Shown one piece after another: positions 1 through 12,950 of a stretch of 64,000 bases of DNA. The position numbers were made by a program, and so were the translations under genes. The notes below the pieces were generated by a model. That model worked only from the letters and a program-made list of their open reading frames with translations. It was not told the DNA's origin and made no database searches. Location of the stretch: assembly GCA_030141605.1 (NCBI GenBank), contig JAQGDQ010000118.1, forward strand, positions 268,501 through 332,500. Direction: 5' to 3'. The first letter of the stretch is position 1. The number at the start of each line of letters is the position of its first letter. Source of the DNA: Tubiluchus corallicola (lineage: Eukaryota; Priapulida; Priapulimorpha; Priapulimorphida; Tubiluchidae).

Positions 1-1077
1 TCACTGACATATATGCGTATGTATATGTTTATATTTTAATGTATATTGCTTATTTTTTATAAAGTATGTAAACTAAACTACACTAAAACTACTGACCGGT
101 GATTACTGCACAGACTGTAATGGAGTCCAATTTTTCAGCTTCTTAAGAGGACCCAGTAAACGTCGTGGTGTTTTTCATTTTAATGTACAAATGGACTTGC
201 AACAACATTTGTACTTGCAACAACAGTGTGTATTCTAATTTCTACGAAAAACTGATTTCATGACAAAATTGACAATGGTGTCAATTCGCTTCCGATAATT
301 TTCTATTGCAATCCATTAACCTTATAGACTAGGACAGGCCGGGACAAAATACTGCACTGTTTCTTTAGGGACACCATGTATTTGTTCTCATAATTACGTA
401 ACTCTTAAACGTTCCAAGAGCTTTCGTATAACAACCCTAAAAATATCAAAACAAGTTCCTGGATGACATTTCACTGTGGCGTGTGTTCGAGTAGTCAAAA
501 ACTTGAACAAGTAATTTACAACTGGTAATCCTTACTTTTTCGAATTAGTAGCAGATAAAAGCATCGAGTTAACATTAGCACGCGATTAGTCAGTAATTAG
601 TAGTTTATTTGCAAGCGCGTACTAGTTTTCATCACTTCATTAGTCTGAAGGATTCAATTCAATTTGCGATGAAGTCTTGGACCCGAGTTAGATTTACTCA
701 AACGCTTTTACCACAAACTCGGAAAGAATGTTTTTCAAGCAAGCTAACAGACAACAATAACGATGACTGGAAAGAGAAGTGTAAACAAAGACAACAGCAG
801 ATAACTAGAGACAGCGGAAGAACGAGCAACTCGCTAGCTTCTGCGCGAAAATTTACACGCCGGTTTCACAGCTGGCTGAAAAAACAAACTGCAACAAGCG
901 TTTAAAGCTCTCTCATACACACGTGTTGTCAGAGTCAACATAGCTCACGCTAGCGAGGCTAAATCTAAGGTAACATCATAAATGTGTACTAAGAGTAACC
1001 TCAAGACAAATTCTTGTGTAGCCCAAAACCAGATCAATTTTTTCGTGTCATGTAGACCTACGAGGCTAACAATATTA

Positions 1078-1140
1078 CAATATTATTATTACTATTATTA
1101 TTATTATATATATATATATATATATATATAGTATATATAT
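1078..1140. repeat. (ATT)n then (TA)n microsatellite
   Basis: TATTATTATT units pass directly into about 33 bp of TA dinucleotides. Confidence 0.95.
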
Positions 1141-1177
1141 GACAATTTTAATCAGGAATACATCTTATTAAATGTTT

Positions 1178-1243
1178 AGCATGTGTTACTTCGTAGTCTA
1201 TATCATACATGTATGTTATAGCGTCTACGAAGTAACACGTGCT
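1178..1243. repeat. Short inverted repeat / hairpin
   Basis: Arms of about 33 nt pair across CATACATGTATG: AGCATGTGTTACTTCGTAG on the left and CTACGAAGTAACACGTGCT on the right, with only scattered mismatches. It follows a (TA)n run. This could be a folded-back MITE remnant or a transcribed hairpin. Confidence 0.8.
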
Positions 1244-3199
1244 ATTATGCTAAGTATATATACAGGGTTTCTAACTTCCTATAAAGAATTTTAACAATAA
1301 TTCCGAAAGTTTTGCTTTTGTACACAATATAAAGAATAAGCAAGTCAATTGCAACATACCAAGTGCCTACCAAATTCACAATGCCTCACTGAGATCACCT
1401 CTACTTGGTTACTGATAACTGAATAGAAAATTAATAATATAATTATAATAATGATGATGCCGATGATGATAATGACAATGATGATGATGATCATAATAAT
1501 AACAATAACAATAGTGATAAATAGTCGTACATCTTGACTACCAATTCTTTCAAGTTTCACATTAATAAAATTTAAAGTTGTAAACACATTTTGCAGACAC
1601 CAACAAAACAAACAATAATTAGTGGTCGAATGATGATAAAGGCAGAAAAAAAGATCTACAAAAGCAACTGATTATTCCGCAAAAAACTAAAAGCAATCGC
1701 TGTTGATATGCGTTTTAAAAGACTAAACTGGGCCAATTAAACAAATACAACTAAAAGTTCTGAATGACATTCAACTATCGTGAATTCCTGATAGCTCGCT
1801 ACTCCGCGCGCACCTTTTCCTGCCTCTCAACCTGCTACTGAACAATGTTATCGAACAGGTGTACAAAAACTTCACATACCACTTGCGATAAATTCTCATT
1901 CATCAAAATATGTTAAAATATGGAGGTGGCAAGTTCACTGCGATCATGAAAACAACATGATTTCTTCACGTAAAACAGTAATTATTGCACACTTAACGTA
2001 CGTTATAAATGGCTCACTTTTCCCTTTTAAATTTTTAAGTATGTTCGCTTGCTGATCCTTTCGTTCCGTACGTAAATAGTTAAAGTGTACAAACAGTGCA
2101 ATTATATTTATTTTTCACTGGTTAGAATGATACTAACGTTGTTCATTAACAATAATTTTAATTGTACAAAGTACAGTGAGCTTACCTCACTATTTGCTGT
2201 TAAAATGTGGATGTATACGGTAATTTCTGAACGTGTAACGAGCAGTTTTTGTATATAGTATTACTAAAGTTCATTACAAAGCGCAAAGTGATTTACTAAA
2301 TATTTGTTAGTTACAGTACTATATTTATTTACGTCACGTACGAAAATTAATACTTCTGAAATCTATCGGCTGTGAGTGGTGAAGTCGTGGGTACTACGAC
2401 ATTCTGGATTTGACAATCGTTTTGTGCTTTTAGTATTTAATTATGAATCTATACTGTAGCATACATTCCCAGTAAATGTTAGTGACCACTACCAATAAGA
2501 TCAGTAAGAGAGAAAGTTCACACCCACTCTCAACTGGATACTGAGCACATTACCTTGAATGCTCTGTGCTCGTTAGCACACCGTAAATTTTAAACAGGAA
2601 ATTTACACTCTAATGTTCACAATACCGCTATTTTGATGAAGGCGACGGATAACATGAAGACCACTGGTCACACAAATGATCGCACGTGTCGCACATAATT
2701 TGCACAGTCCTTCGTAATTAGTTTGTACAAATGTACACAGTTTACAAACATGCAAACTTGTCTTTAAAATATTAGGCAAAAAATAATAATTTGCATATGG
2801 CAAATTATCAGAAATTATCAATGTGAGCATCATTAAGCTTCAGGTTTTGATACGGACTAATTTAATGTCAAGCTACTTGCCCTATTTTCTGTCATAATCA
2901 GCGCAAAAATGCACTTGAATATGACTCGTTTTTACATACAATTAAACACTAAACATGAAATTCATATTATAATTAGATATACGTCTGCAAATTACTTGCA
3001 CATAGAAGAAAAACCAGCACGAATTCAATCAAACCATTCGTCGCCTGGCTCACTTTACCACGACATTTTTTACTGCTTGAATTCACTTCAAAGAGCTCAC
3101 TTGGAATTCACTGATAAAATAGAATTATTTTCTGGCCAGGCAAACAAGCAAAGTTTTGTTTTTGTTTTAAACAACTCGTACTTCATTGAGGTATAACGG

Positions 3200-3770
3200 C
3201 AAAGTTAACTGCGACAGCAATAGAGGTACTCTTGTACAGGTACCAGCGGCAAACTTATCAAGTAGCCTATTTCATAACATAACATAACATAACATAACAT
3301 AAGATAACATAATTTATTATCACCTACAAAGAAATCAAAAAGTGCGTGTAACAAAATTTTACAGTACGTCTTCCACGTATAAAATTTTAAAGTCACGCAT
3401 CACGATTAGTAATACAGTTACAGTTAATTACAAATTCATTATTTGGTGAGATGGGGTATAGATACCTTTCAAAATTGTTCATTAGGTCCCCGTCTTTACG
3501 AACAGGTATGTCAGAGTAAATGTTCATAATACCGACCATATGACTGTCTAGTCTATTTTTGAAAGAATTTACATTAGTTGCTGAAACTACAATCGATTCC
3601 ATACATTAATAAACGTCAGAGCAAAAACGTTACACGAGTTCCATATTGCTCTGAGTTCTTGGCATTCTATACAGTTCAAGAATGTTTCCACGAGTTAAGG
3701 GGACGAATGTCGCGTCGGAAGCGAAGAATAGATCAAAGTCTACAGTTACTATACCGTGGACAACTTTCGT
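3200..3770 (-). mobile_element. Non-LTR retrotransposon 3' end relic with pentanucleotide tail
   Basis: Minus-strand translation gives a decayed reverse-transcriptase C-terminus. It reads DLFFASDATFVPLTRGN near 3745-3690, a stretch with two stop codons, then VVSATNVNSFKNRLDSHM near 3590-3540. The order TRGH.L, (W)N.LP..VVSA, VNSFKNRLD is characteristic of CR1/jockey-like elements. Further downstream comes AATAAATTATG and a (TTATG)n array, which on the plus strand is the ATAAC repeat at 3277-3312, the expected 3' tail. It is severely 5' truncated and inactive. Confidence 0.7.
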
Positions 3771-6700
3771 ATAAAAACTCCGGCTCCAGAGTTAACAGTA
3801 ACTTACGATAACTGGCACAATAAAGGCCGAGTGGCCATTCTCACTGCTTATACATCTTAGTTTGGAATGTTAGACGTATAGAGCTAATGTTACTAGAGTT
3901 AGTACTAGTAGTGTACAGCCACATGTTGCTGGCAGATTAAACACAACTTCATAGTCAGACTAACAACAGCTGGAAACCATCACGCCAACTCGCAACAGAT
4001 TCCATAACAACTGTTACGGCCGACTCTAGCTTCAGTGTGCCAGTGGTAAAAATATAAACCTCCCGCAGATTACGTAACTATCATACCCCACGGCTAGTAT
4101 TGCACCACTGTAACTAAAACTCAAACTGATATAATCGATTGCATTTAACTACAAAAAACGAGACTGTCTTCTAAAAGCATTCTCCGTACGCAATTCTTGG
4201 GTGTGCCACCACAGTCAGTCAGAGTCACCCTATCAAATGAAAATTAGCTGTCACTCCCAAACACTCTACCGAATGAAAAGTGTGGTGGTACCAAAGTGGC
4301 ACTGATGTTCACAGATATTATTTCTAAAAACAGAAAGATCGTATATGCGGCTTTGTCGAATTAGCATCTACAGGTAGCCAAACGATTGTCTGTTTACAAT
4401 TCTGAAGATTCGGAAGCAACGTAATTAAAGTTTGAATGTTTATGGTCAAAGACTTTTAAATCATTTATTCAAACGAGGTAAGGACATGCTTTTTGTGTTC
4501 ATTAAAATAATATAGGATATAACGTCATGAAAAGTAAACAGCAGTAATAAACAACAGCCGTATTGATTTACCTATAAAATACTAAAAACAGTAAACACTA
4601 AAAAAGAAACAATTTAGTTCGAAAGGTGAGCAACAAACCTTAAAATGTTTCTTGAGAAAGTCAACAAACCTAACAAGAGAGATATGCTCAAAAACAAGCC
4701 TAAAATCCCTACCCCTCTTGAGACTATGTATTATCCGAAAGTTGCCAAATTCTAGTTTGACCTACCGCAGCAGTGAAATAAACTTGTGTGTCAATCAGTT
4801 TTTAAAACTCGAACAGCAGACAGCCATTTTAAATTTAATAAATTTAAAGTGAACCTGGCAGAGCCAAAAGGTACTCCATTTTTTATTTCTTCTATAAGTC
4901 TATGAATAGCAAAAAAACTGATTCCAGTATTCCAGACAGATATCCCGAACGCTTAATAACAACCAAAAAGTAGTGAAAGCGACCTCTAACAATATCTGCT
5001 TACAGCGTCGTTAAAAGCGCCCTTCAACGACCTGTCGTTTTGTACATTGTGCTCATAACAACCGTTATATTATAAGTGCCTCACACAATAAAGCTGGCTA
5101 TTGTGCGCCGTTTCAAAACTACGTTTTCCCGATACACCTACCCTTGCCACGAAAGTATATAAGCGCAACGATTTTCAATGGCACTCTCGGGGATTCTAGG
5201 GCAATCTTACAAGCACGTTACATTTGACGAATTTGCGTACTTTATGAATCTCACACAAGATCAGATACCTGTTATGTCTATCACTGTTTCGTGAAATATT
5301 TATATACAAGCCTATAGAATGAACAGTGACAATTACTTGTACAGACTCAGACTAAAATGTCATCAATTATTATGTAAGTTACACTAGATAATAACTCAAC
5401 ACTATAACTCTGCAATACTCTATACTCTTAACACTTGTAGGAAACTCTAAGCTAATGAACAGTGACGCTATGATGTTTACATAAACAAGTTCCAACAGTT
5501 CCTAGTTTTGCAGCTAGTAAAACTTAAACCTAAAATCAAATGAATTATTATTATTATTATACTTTTTATTTCAGCCCAAAAAGTCCCATGTACAAACATT
5601 TACATAATTACTTATAAAACTGACATCCAGAATTCACAATGTTAACAGCATACGTGTTATTTTAAAACAGCAGTCTATTTCTAAGGCTTTGTGCAGATTT
5701 TCTACGCAAATTAACAAATTGTGATAGAGTAGAATCATTAGAATTGATTTGATGGGCAGTTTTTTACAATTATTAATTTTCGCATACGTTCGTATGTTAT
5801 TTGTTTATTCATTTATTTCTTGTTATTTACAAATCTATTGCATTTAGTAAAAAATAATGCATATCAACAAACTGCGTAAGGAACAGCACTTTACATGTGA
5901 TCGCTGCTCAAGATTCAGCCACCGCGTGGTAACGATTGAACGTAATCGCATTTAAAATAGAATATCGAGCTAGTGTTTATTTCTAAAATCGTGTAGTATC
6001 ACCGTAATAAAAACAAACATTTCGTAGTAAGCAGTTAATATTCGATTTAAACGTGCTGGAGCAGCCGAGGTGATACTAATGATGCCAACCTAATTCTCTC
6101 GGCGCAGTTCGTTCCAAATCACGCATAGCCGGATAACCAGTACGAGTATTGTAACAGAAATTATCCTTTACACTCATGTAAACGCCGCGCACAGCAGCTA
6201 CAGTCTGTTCTAGGCTGTCAGTCAGCCCTATTGACTAGGATCAATGGCCATGTGCTGTTCACATACGGTAGTATGGTACCGGGTCATACATTCACTCTTA
6301 AGCTTTGCTGATAAGTAAAGCACGCGAAATATGTCATTTTATTAAACATAGATTCTACAACTGTACAGCATGCAATGCAGCATATGCAATGTTGACATCA
6401 CTGTGTATCACTTTTCAAAACACTTAATGAAGGGTCAGTTTCAGGATCTAGCATCAGGGTATACTGTCACAACTCATTTTTACGCAAGTGATCTGTCTAG
6501 CTTACCAACTCGGATGTAACAAACTTATTTAACGCTGAAATGAAACTCTAGTATTGATTTTTTAAACCAACTAGGATCTTTGGATTAAGTCCAATACAAT
6601 GACCACCAGACTATACAACCCCTTGTAATTTTAACAAGTTTTAATTAATTCAGCCTATTAGCTCGCCAACCAATTCAACATTTATCGTGTCGTTTGCTCA

Positions 6701-6928
6701 CACTAAAAAGTACCAATTACATTGATTTTACGCAATTAATTTAAAGTTTCAAAGATTCGTGGCTAATAAATTTAATTTATTTGCTATTAATTTCAAGTTT
6801 ATTCAATATCGAATGAACCATAATTATTAAACTTTTAAAAACTAACTTGGTTGAAAGAAATGACTTTTAATAATAAAAAGCAGCACATCCTTTCCAAAAA
6901 ATGAGAAAACTGAGCGATACCTCTAGAC

Positions 6929-7646
6929 CAGTGGTTCCCAACCGGGAGTACGGGTACCCCCTGGGGGTACGCAACAGCAATGCCAGGGGTACGCAGAAGG
7001 TGTGTCAGATCGACACATTTTTTTCTTTCTTTAGCCGGTGAAAAGGGTAAAATACACCAAGTTGCAGCATCGCGATATTCTTTCTACAGGTTAGGCAATA
7101 TTTCATAAACAATATCATTCCTGCGCAGTGCGCTAGACAATACTTTTACCCGCCCACGAAAAGCTTATATTTTGTTGCTTTGTTTGTGCTGTATTTGGCT
7201 TTCGAGGTGTTGGTTCCATTTGTGACAACATACAAATGTGAGCTAGGCTGTGCAATGCTACATTTGAAGACGAAGGCAAGAGACCGTTTGGATTTGAGGA
7301 GCGACATTCGAGTCGCAATATCAACAATTAAACCTGATATCAAAAAACTTGTTGATAATCATCAAGAACAGCGTGCGCATTAATTATGACTGCTGTGAAG
7401 ATCGCGTTTCCTTGTATTGATGTTTTCATATTCGAGAAAGTTGTTCAAATTACGTATTTCTTAATAATCAGTGATAAAATTCATGTTTTCAAAAAAAGTT
7501 GAAATAAAAAAATGTCGATAAAATTAATCGTTGTTTTCTGGAAACTGGTTTTTCAAACGATTTGTTGAAAAATATCAGGTGGGGGTACGCTGAAGATCAC
7601 CACATTTAGAAGGGGTACTTGGCAAGGAAAAGGTTGGGAACCACTG
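6929..7646 (+). mobile_element. hAT-family DNA transposon, internally deleted copy with TIRs and target duplication
   Basis: The element is 718 bp, starts CAGTGGTTCCCAACC and ends GGTTGGGAACCACTG, a perfect 15-bp terminal inverted repeat. It is flanked by identical 8-bp target duplications CTCTAGAC at 6921-6928 and 7647-7654, the hAT signature. Subterminal GGGTAC/GTACCCC motifs occur near both ends. A central plus-strand frame, listed separately, is the remaining C-terminus of the transposase. The bulk of the transposase is missing, so the copy is non-autonomous. The perfect duplication suggests a fairly recent insertion. Confidence 0.93.
7180..7383 (+). pseudogene. hAT transposase C-terminal (dimerisation) fragment
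   Basis: This frame lies inside the 6929-7646 element. It translates as a hAT C-terminal dimerisation domain with PFVTTYKCELGCAML and KTKARDRLDLRSDIRVAI, then a terminal KPDIKKLVDNHQEQRAH before the stop. This pattern (FV.TY.CE.G, K.R.RL....LR.A) is typical of ZBED/SCAND3-like hAT transposases. The catalytic portion is absent, so it cannot encode an active enzyme. Confidence 0.85.
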
Positions 7647-9024
7647 CTCTAGACCAAATTCAGCAACCTCATCAGAAGCTAGAATGAATGCCTTGATTTT
7701 AACACAACCCGCGGGCAGTTTGTTCCAAGCAGAATGTTCATTGTACATAAGCTCTAACAAAATTCAAATTTAGAGAGAACTGGTAGGTGTCCCCATGATA
7801 CGCCTTATGTGTTAATAAGCGATGCACTATTTTCAAGACACGAGCCACAAATGAAGGAATTCAGCTTATGCAAGATTACGCAGCTTAACACATGATAGTA
7901 CAAAAGGTTACTTGCTAGCACAAGGCAAGCGTAAAGTCTTGTATTTCTTGAGTTGAAAAAATCCACCGGTTTATTCAATAATTATTTATAATTTTTTAGA
8001 GTTTGGTATGACTAAAGCTATATTAAAGACAGGCAGGTATCACTCGGTCTTAGCTATTCCGTATAAGACTCTATAACTAATTCCTTAGCGTATAACATAA
8101 ACTTCAAAAATGATAAAAGTTATGATTATATTATAACCACAACTTTTATTTGCCGACATGAAAAGCTTGAAAAGCTCAATAATTTCACTAAAACAACTGC
8201 ACTTCCACTAATCTGTAAAATGAGAAAAATTATGAATGCCGATTCAACTTCAACACCAGCATCAAGCAAAAGTTGGCCAACTTTATCGCATGCCCAAAGA
8301 AAGAGTAATCTTAACTATAAAAGACTAACATTTCGCACTTACAGTGCTTACGATCCTTTGCTTACGGTGTGAAATACATTAATCTTTTCTTCAGACGCAA
8401 TACTTATGAGGCAACAGCTAAAATCCTTCCAAAACACTGCTTTGTTTTTCTTTAAAACTACATATAGATTTCCTTAAAAAACATACAATGGCATTATTTT
8501 TAATGTCAAAAAACCCAAACAACAAGGTGGAAGTGGCTAAAAAGTTCAACAGTTACTTTTTAAATGAAATTTATAAATATTGTATTATGAACATGCATAA
8601 AATATCCTAGTTAAAAACATACTGAATTAATGATTGCCCAAACAAAAAAGTACATACATAATATACAAAAATACAAGTTTTCAAATAACAAGCTACTTTT
8701 CCGTTACAAAAAGTAATAATAAACTGACAATAGACAAATAAGGAACCTAGTTAAATCAACTAAAGTCTAAACTGTTGGATTTATAATTTATGGCATCATA
8801 AATCTATTTTGCGTCACCTTAAAGAACAATAGAGCTCCACAGTTTACGCTTGCAGCACTTTGCACCTTACCAGGGTCAACACCATACATACTGTACATAG
8901 TATTTATTTTCTTAAGGATAGGTGAAAGATGTAAGACATTTGAAATCGACGCAGCCTTCTCAAAATACGCAATTTTTAATAATGCAAAACCTTATCATTT
9001 AATTTACACAATCTTGAAAAGAGA

Positions 9025-9026
<2 letters not shown>

Positions 9027-9056
<30 letters not shown>

Positions 9057-9076
9057 GTAATAATAATAATAATAAT
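9027..9076. repeat. (TAA)n microsatellite
   Basis: About sixteen TAA/AAT units with one AGT interruption. Confidence 0.95.
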
Positions 9077-10412
9077 GTTCAGTTTATACAGTCAGTTAAT
9101 AAAACAACTTTCATTAAAAGCTTCGGTAAATAAAATGTTAGACTGATAGACTAGGCCTACACTTAAAAAACAACCTGTTTTATAGATAGAGCCTACAGAA
9201 ATTCACTAATTATATTTTTACAAGGAAGCAGAATATGTAAAAAAATTAACAGGCTTGTAAAGAAGAAAGAGATGTAGTAAACGTATAACTTGGAGTTTGC
9301 AAACAAAGTTAAAGGAATTGAACTATTTTGCACATTAAGAAAAGGCTTAATAGCAAGCATATTCATTTATAGGCCCCAGTTATTTGTAGCTTTGGTCACA
9401 ATGTTGAAATTATTAAATAAACTTAGTCTTGTGGCAGTAGCCAGAAGCACAGATATGATCAGGAATGCTAGAAATGTTGGACTTTTTATTTTCTTGTCAG
9501 TTCTAGATGAAATACCTAATTGTTCACATAATAATAATGCTTATTAACTCGGATGTTATAATATGAAACTTATACTTAATTATAATAAACGAATTGGTGC
9601 ATTTAAGGAATTTTTACACACTTCATAATAGTTTTCTCAGTTAACAACAAAACATTCAAATCTATGAGTCTGACATAAACCTTAAAACTAAAAATACTTG
9701 TAAATGATACTAGATAGGCCTAACTACAAAATCATCAGAAATGAAGATTTTTATACTCGTTGAGCACAGTAGTGTGCATTCAAGTACAACTAAGAAGTGG
9801 ACCTGCATGTGTAATATGATGACTGATGACCATGATGTTTAGGCATAAAACTTTTCACACACTTTTTGGTGTAACATAATAAAAATTTGAGAGAAACCAA
9901 ATTAATAATTAGAAGTCTGAAAATGATTATGGAATAATGGACAAATGGATTATAATAACCAATTAACTTTGAAATACTCTGAACCTAGTTAACTTACCTA
10001 GTCTGAAATGACTTATTCTAATAATACATATTGCATTGAACTAAACAGTGTTACAAACAGAAATCAGGTTCATTTTGCATACTAGTCACTAATTTTTAAA
10101 TAAAATTAGCATACTATTCACTAATATTACTATTAAGATAAATGCTTTAATGCTCATCAGTTTTAAATGTATAAACTAAAGACGAAAATTTATTACACAA
10201 CGGTTCTAATATTTTATGCGCACTGACAACCATCGCAAATACTACACGTTCACACAATGAATGAAGCTGTAGTGAAAGCAAACTTGAGCAGCAAGTAATT
10301 GCTGCCGCTTTGTTTGTGCAAAAATTTATGAATAAGAACAGCGTTCATAACAAGGAGGTCAAGATTTTCAGGCTTTACTAACATATGAAAACAATTAATA
10401 AACGTATACTAC

Positions 10413-10706
10413 CTTACAGTCCTCGTATGTCTTGAAACTAACAATTGCAAAACCATCAATTATATCCTCCTCCCATTCTGGCGTACCACCACTTTTTTTC
10501 TTCTTTTTAGGCCGAGGTCGGGGAGGTTTAGGGCTTATACGAGGTGGTGAATCATCCTCAGATTTATCCGTACCCTTATTGGAGCTCTCCCGACTAACCG
10601 GAGACAACACTATCGGAGACTTTTGCTGACCCTGCATTTTCTGTGCTCTCTCCTTGCGTTTGCTTTTCTGTTGTTGAGAATTTCGAGAGTCTTCGTCGGC
10701 TTCCAT
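10413..10706 (-). CDS. First coding exon of an AUTS2/fibrosin-like (tay-like) gene
   Basis: This is a 98-residue open block from ATG at 10706 to a donor GTAGTA at 10412, leaving in phase 0 after TYEDCK. The sequence is acidic, then basic: MEADEDSRNS, a KSKRKERAQK patch, Ser-rich acidic residues, then the PPRPRPKKKKK tract. It ends with EWEEDIIDGFAIVSFKTYED. The EEDIIDGFA..SF.T motif right before the first splice site is the hallmark of AUTS2, FBRSL1 and Drosophila tay N-termini. AUTS2 works with a variant PRC1 complex in neural gene regulation. An in-frame GTG five codons upstream and an out-of-frame ATG at 10717 precede the chosen start, whose context is mediocre. The remaining exons are expected to the left and were not found. 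Assignment rests on one motif plus composition and exon structure. Confidence 0.75.
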
Positions 10707-10930
10707 AGAAATAACATCCACACACTACACTACTCAACAATAAAGTATATATCCCCGTATGCAGAATATATCCACAATATTTTTTACAAAATATCACTTC
10801 TGAACACTAAATAAATATCCAATAAAAAACCATTAAATGCTGAAGTAAAAAATCCATTATTGTTCAAATGGCGGAGAGCACCGAAGCACTCAAGCAGCTC
10901 TTCTTCCTCCGCGGTCGACCGGTTGTAATA
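10707..10930 (-). promoter_or_regulatory. Probable 5' UTR and promoter of the AUTS2-like gene
   Basis: A GC-rich patch at about 10868-10925 with several CpG (GGAGAGCACCG, CCGCGGTCGACCGG) stands out from AT-rich flanks upstream of the exon. It contains AAATGGCGGAG near 10867, similar to the YY1-type ATGGCGG motif often found near animal start sites. A TATATA string near 10750 is also present. The transcription start is not determined. Confidence 0.4.
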
Positions 10931-11410
10931 CATAGATCGTTAACTTTTTTCATCTGTCTTAAACGTTGATTCACTTTATAAGTGAAATGATGTTAAAAAC
11001 TGGCATTGGAAAAGCACAGTAACAAGTCCGTATTTTGAGAATATTGCCCTTCGTCGGATTTTAAAACGAATGTTGGCATCTGGCGAAACGATATTGAGAA
11101 CACGTGGAGCTACTTTCGTCTACTGTATTAACGCTGTACAGTATACACTGACTGAGCTCAGTCAAAAGATTGAGTTGATTGGATTTCTTGAGAGTACAGA
11201 TTCGACGAAATTTCTTTGAAAAGAAAATGTTCTTTAACTTCCACCCAAATTTTTATCATAAAGAAAAGTTGTTCAAAACATGAAAACTAATCTTTCTTAA
11301 AAAATCTCCAACAGGCGCTAGAGTCGGCAAAGATAATAATTAATTTTATAACTGTTTGTTGCTGTTACATCTTCTTATGTTTAGTAGTAGTATACCAAAT
11401 AATTAAAAAA

Positions 11411-11690
11411 ATGTCTGTTTGATTGGTTGGTGGTCTGTTTGTTTGTATGCTTGTTTGTTTGTCTGTCTAATTGGTTGGGTAGTTGGTTGGCTGACTGGTT
11501 GGTTGGTTAGTTGATTGGTTGGGTGGTTGGTTGTTTAGCTGGCTGATATTTTGGACGGTTGGTTTTGGTTAGTCAGGCGTTTGGTTGGTTGTTTGGATAG
11601 TTGATCAATTAGTTGGCCGTCTGGTTGGATGTTTGTTTTGTTGACTGGTTAGTTGCTTTTTCAGGCTTGTTCGTTTGAATGACTAGTTGA
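11411..11690. repeat. GT-rich TTGG/TTTG tandem tract
   Basis: About 280 bp built from GGTTGGTTGG, TTTGTTTG and related four-base units with almost no C or A on the plus strand. The strong strand asymmetry and regular GG runs could allow two-tier G-quadruplex or slipped structures. It is degenerate rather than a clean array. Confidence 0.8.
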
Positions 11691-12419
11691 AAGTAAATTA
11701 TTGTTTTACTTGTCATTTGTTTGTTATTTCATTCACTTAAATATTATCGCTAATGCATCTGAAAAATCATAAAAAAATATTCATATTGTCATACATAACG
11801 ATTATTTCGTGCTTACGACTGCTTTGTTGTTAATAGCTTTTTCAGCGATTATGTATGAAAGTCATTTGAAGTTGCACTTGGGAATGCTTTGCAATTCTCG
11901 TCAGGATGAGCATGGTAACACGATACACAAGATAAGGTTCGATACGCATCATCTCCTTATCGACACTCGGTTTAGATGTACTTCTGACAAGTTGGTTCTG
12001 AGTGAAAACGACTTCAATGCCTGTAAGGGAGTCGGATAATTATTGACGCTAGGTTGCATTTTGGCGCCATCTTTGGGTAACGAAAGGAGAAGTAAAATTC
12101 TGAAATACTTTCGATAAAATTCATTTTTTTAAACATTATCTTTATGTATAATGTAACATGTCTATTAATATGACGATTTTTTTCTGCTGAATGCTCTTTT
12201 TCTGATATTTGTGCACAAATTAAGAAGGCATCTGTTCTTGGTTATGCAAAAACAAATTGCATTGTTAGTTTGTTAGAGTATTTTTAAAGTTTTAACAAGA
12301 AGAAATTTGTTATTTAGTTTTCATAGAAAAAACAGATGTGAAATGTATTTATAAGCATAACTTTTGACGTATGTGAATTTTATCGGAGCGTAGGACCTGA
12401 GCAAACTTCTCATTCAGAA

Positions 12420-12950
12420 CACTTCTTCTTCAAAATCTCATTCCACCTATTGTAGCCATTGAAGTATCAACATTTGTCAAAGCATTCCACCCACTTCTAT
12501 CTGCAGCCAACTGCGCAAGTTCTTCTACTCCTAAAGATAGATTTGGTTGAAGTTGTTGAACATCTTTATTTACCTTAGCTATGCATCTTTATTTACCTTA
12601 GCTATGCAAATTTACCAGATGATTTTTTGCAAAGTTTTAAGACTTCCTTTAAGGCGATTCTTACTGGTGCTTCATTTGGTAATCTTAGAAGATGTCCTAG
12701 CCATCTTAATCTTCGGATCTTGACTTTTGCACTCCAATAAATTTCTTCTGTTCTGGTGTATAACTCTTCATTTTGATTACGTATCTTTAAAACTTTTCTA
12801 AGAACACCGCTTACATGTGTAAAAAATAAAAAACTTAACCGCTGTGCACTAGCGTCATCTGTTGACAACGTTTGCAAATAAAGCAGTTTACGTTTTTCAG
12901 GTTTTTGTTCTGTTGTCCTACGCTTCAACTTGTGCAACTTCTAGGTGTAG
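12420..12950 (-). mobile_element. Non-LTR retrotransposon 3' end relic, copy 1
   Basis: The minus strand encodes KIRRLRWLGHLLRLPNEAPV, then IALKEVLK, and after a frame change IAKVNKDVQQLQPNLSLGVE and ELAQLAADRSGWNALTNV, ending in a stop near 12436. The RRLRWLGH...P..R and AADR..W blocks are the usual C-terminal tail of APE-type (RTE/I-like) polyproteins. A 23-bp tandem duplication (CATCTTTATTTACCTTAGCTATG twice, about 12561-12606) breaks the frame. A diverged second copy is at 53.4 kb. Confidence 0.8.

Larger units (their letters stand above)
1..10412 (-). other. Presumed intron 1 of the AUTS2-like gene
   Basis: Apart from the repeats and transposon pieces listed separately, this stretch is AT-rich with only short open frames that I do not recognise. 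I looked for a second AUTS2-like exon and saw none. The longest unexplained frame, plus strand 609-905, has no recognisable domain. Confidence 0.5.

Noticed and set aside
609-905. 98-codon plus-strand frame as a gene
   Set aside because: No recognisable domain, no supporting splice or promoter context, and no in-frame ATG at its beginning (starts at TTG).
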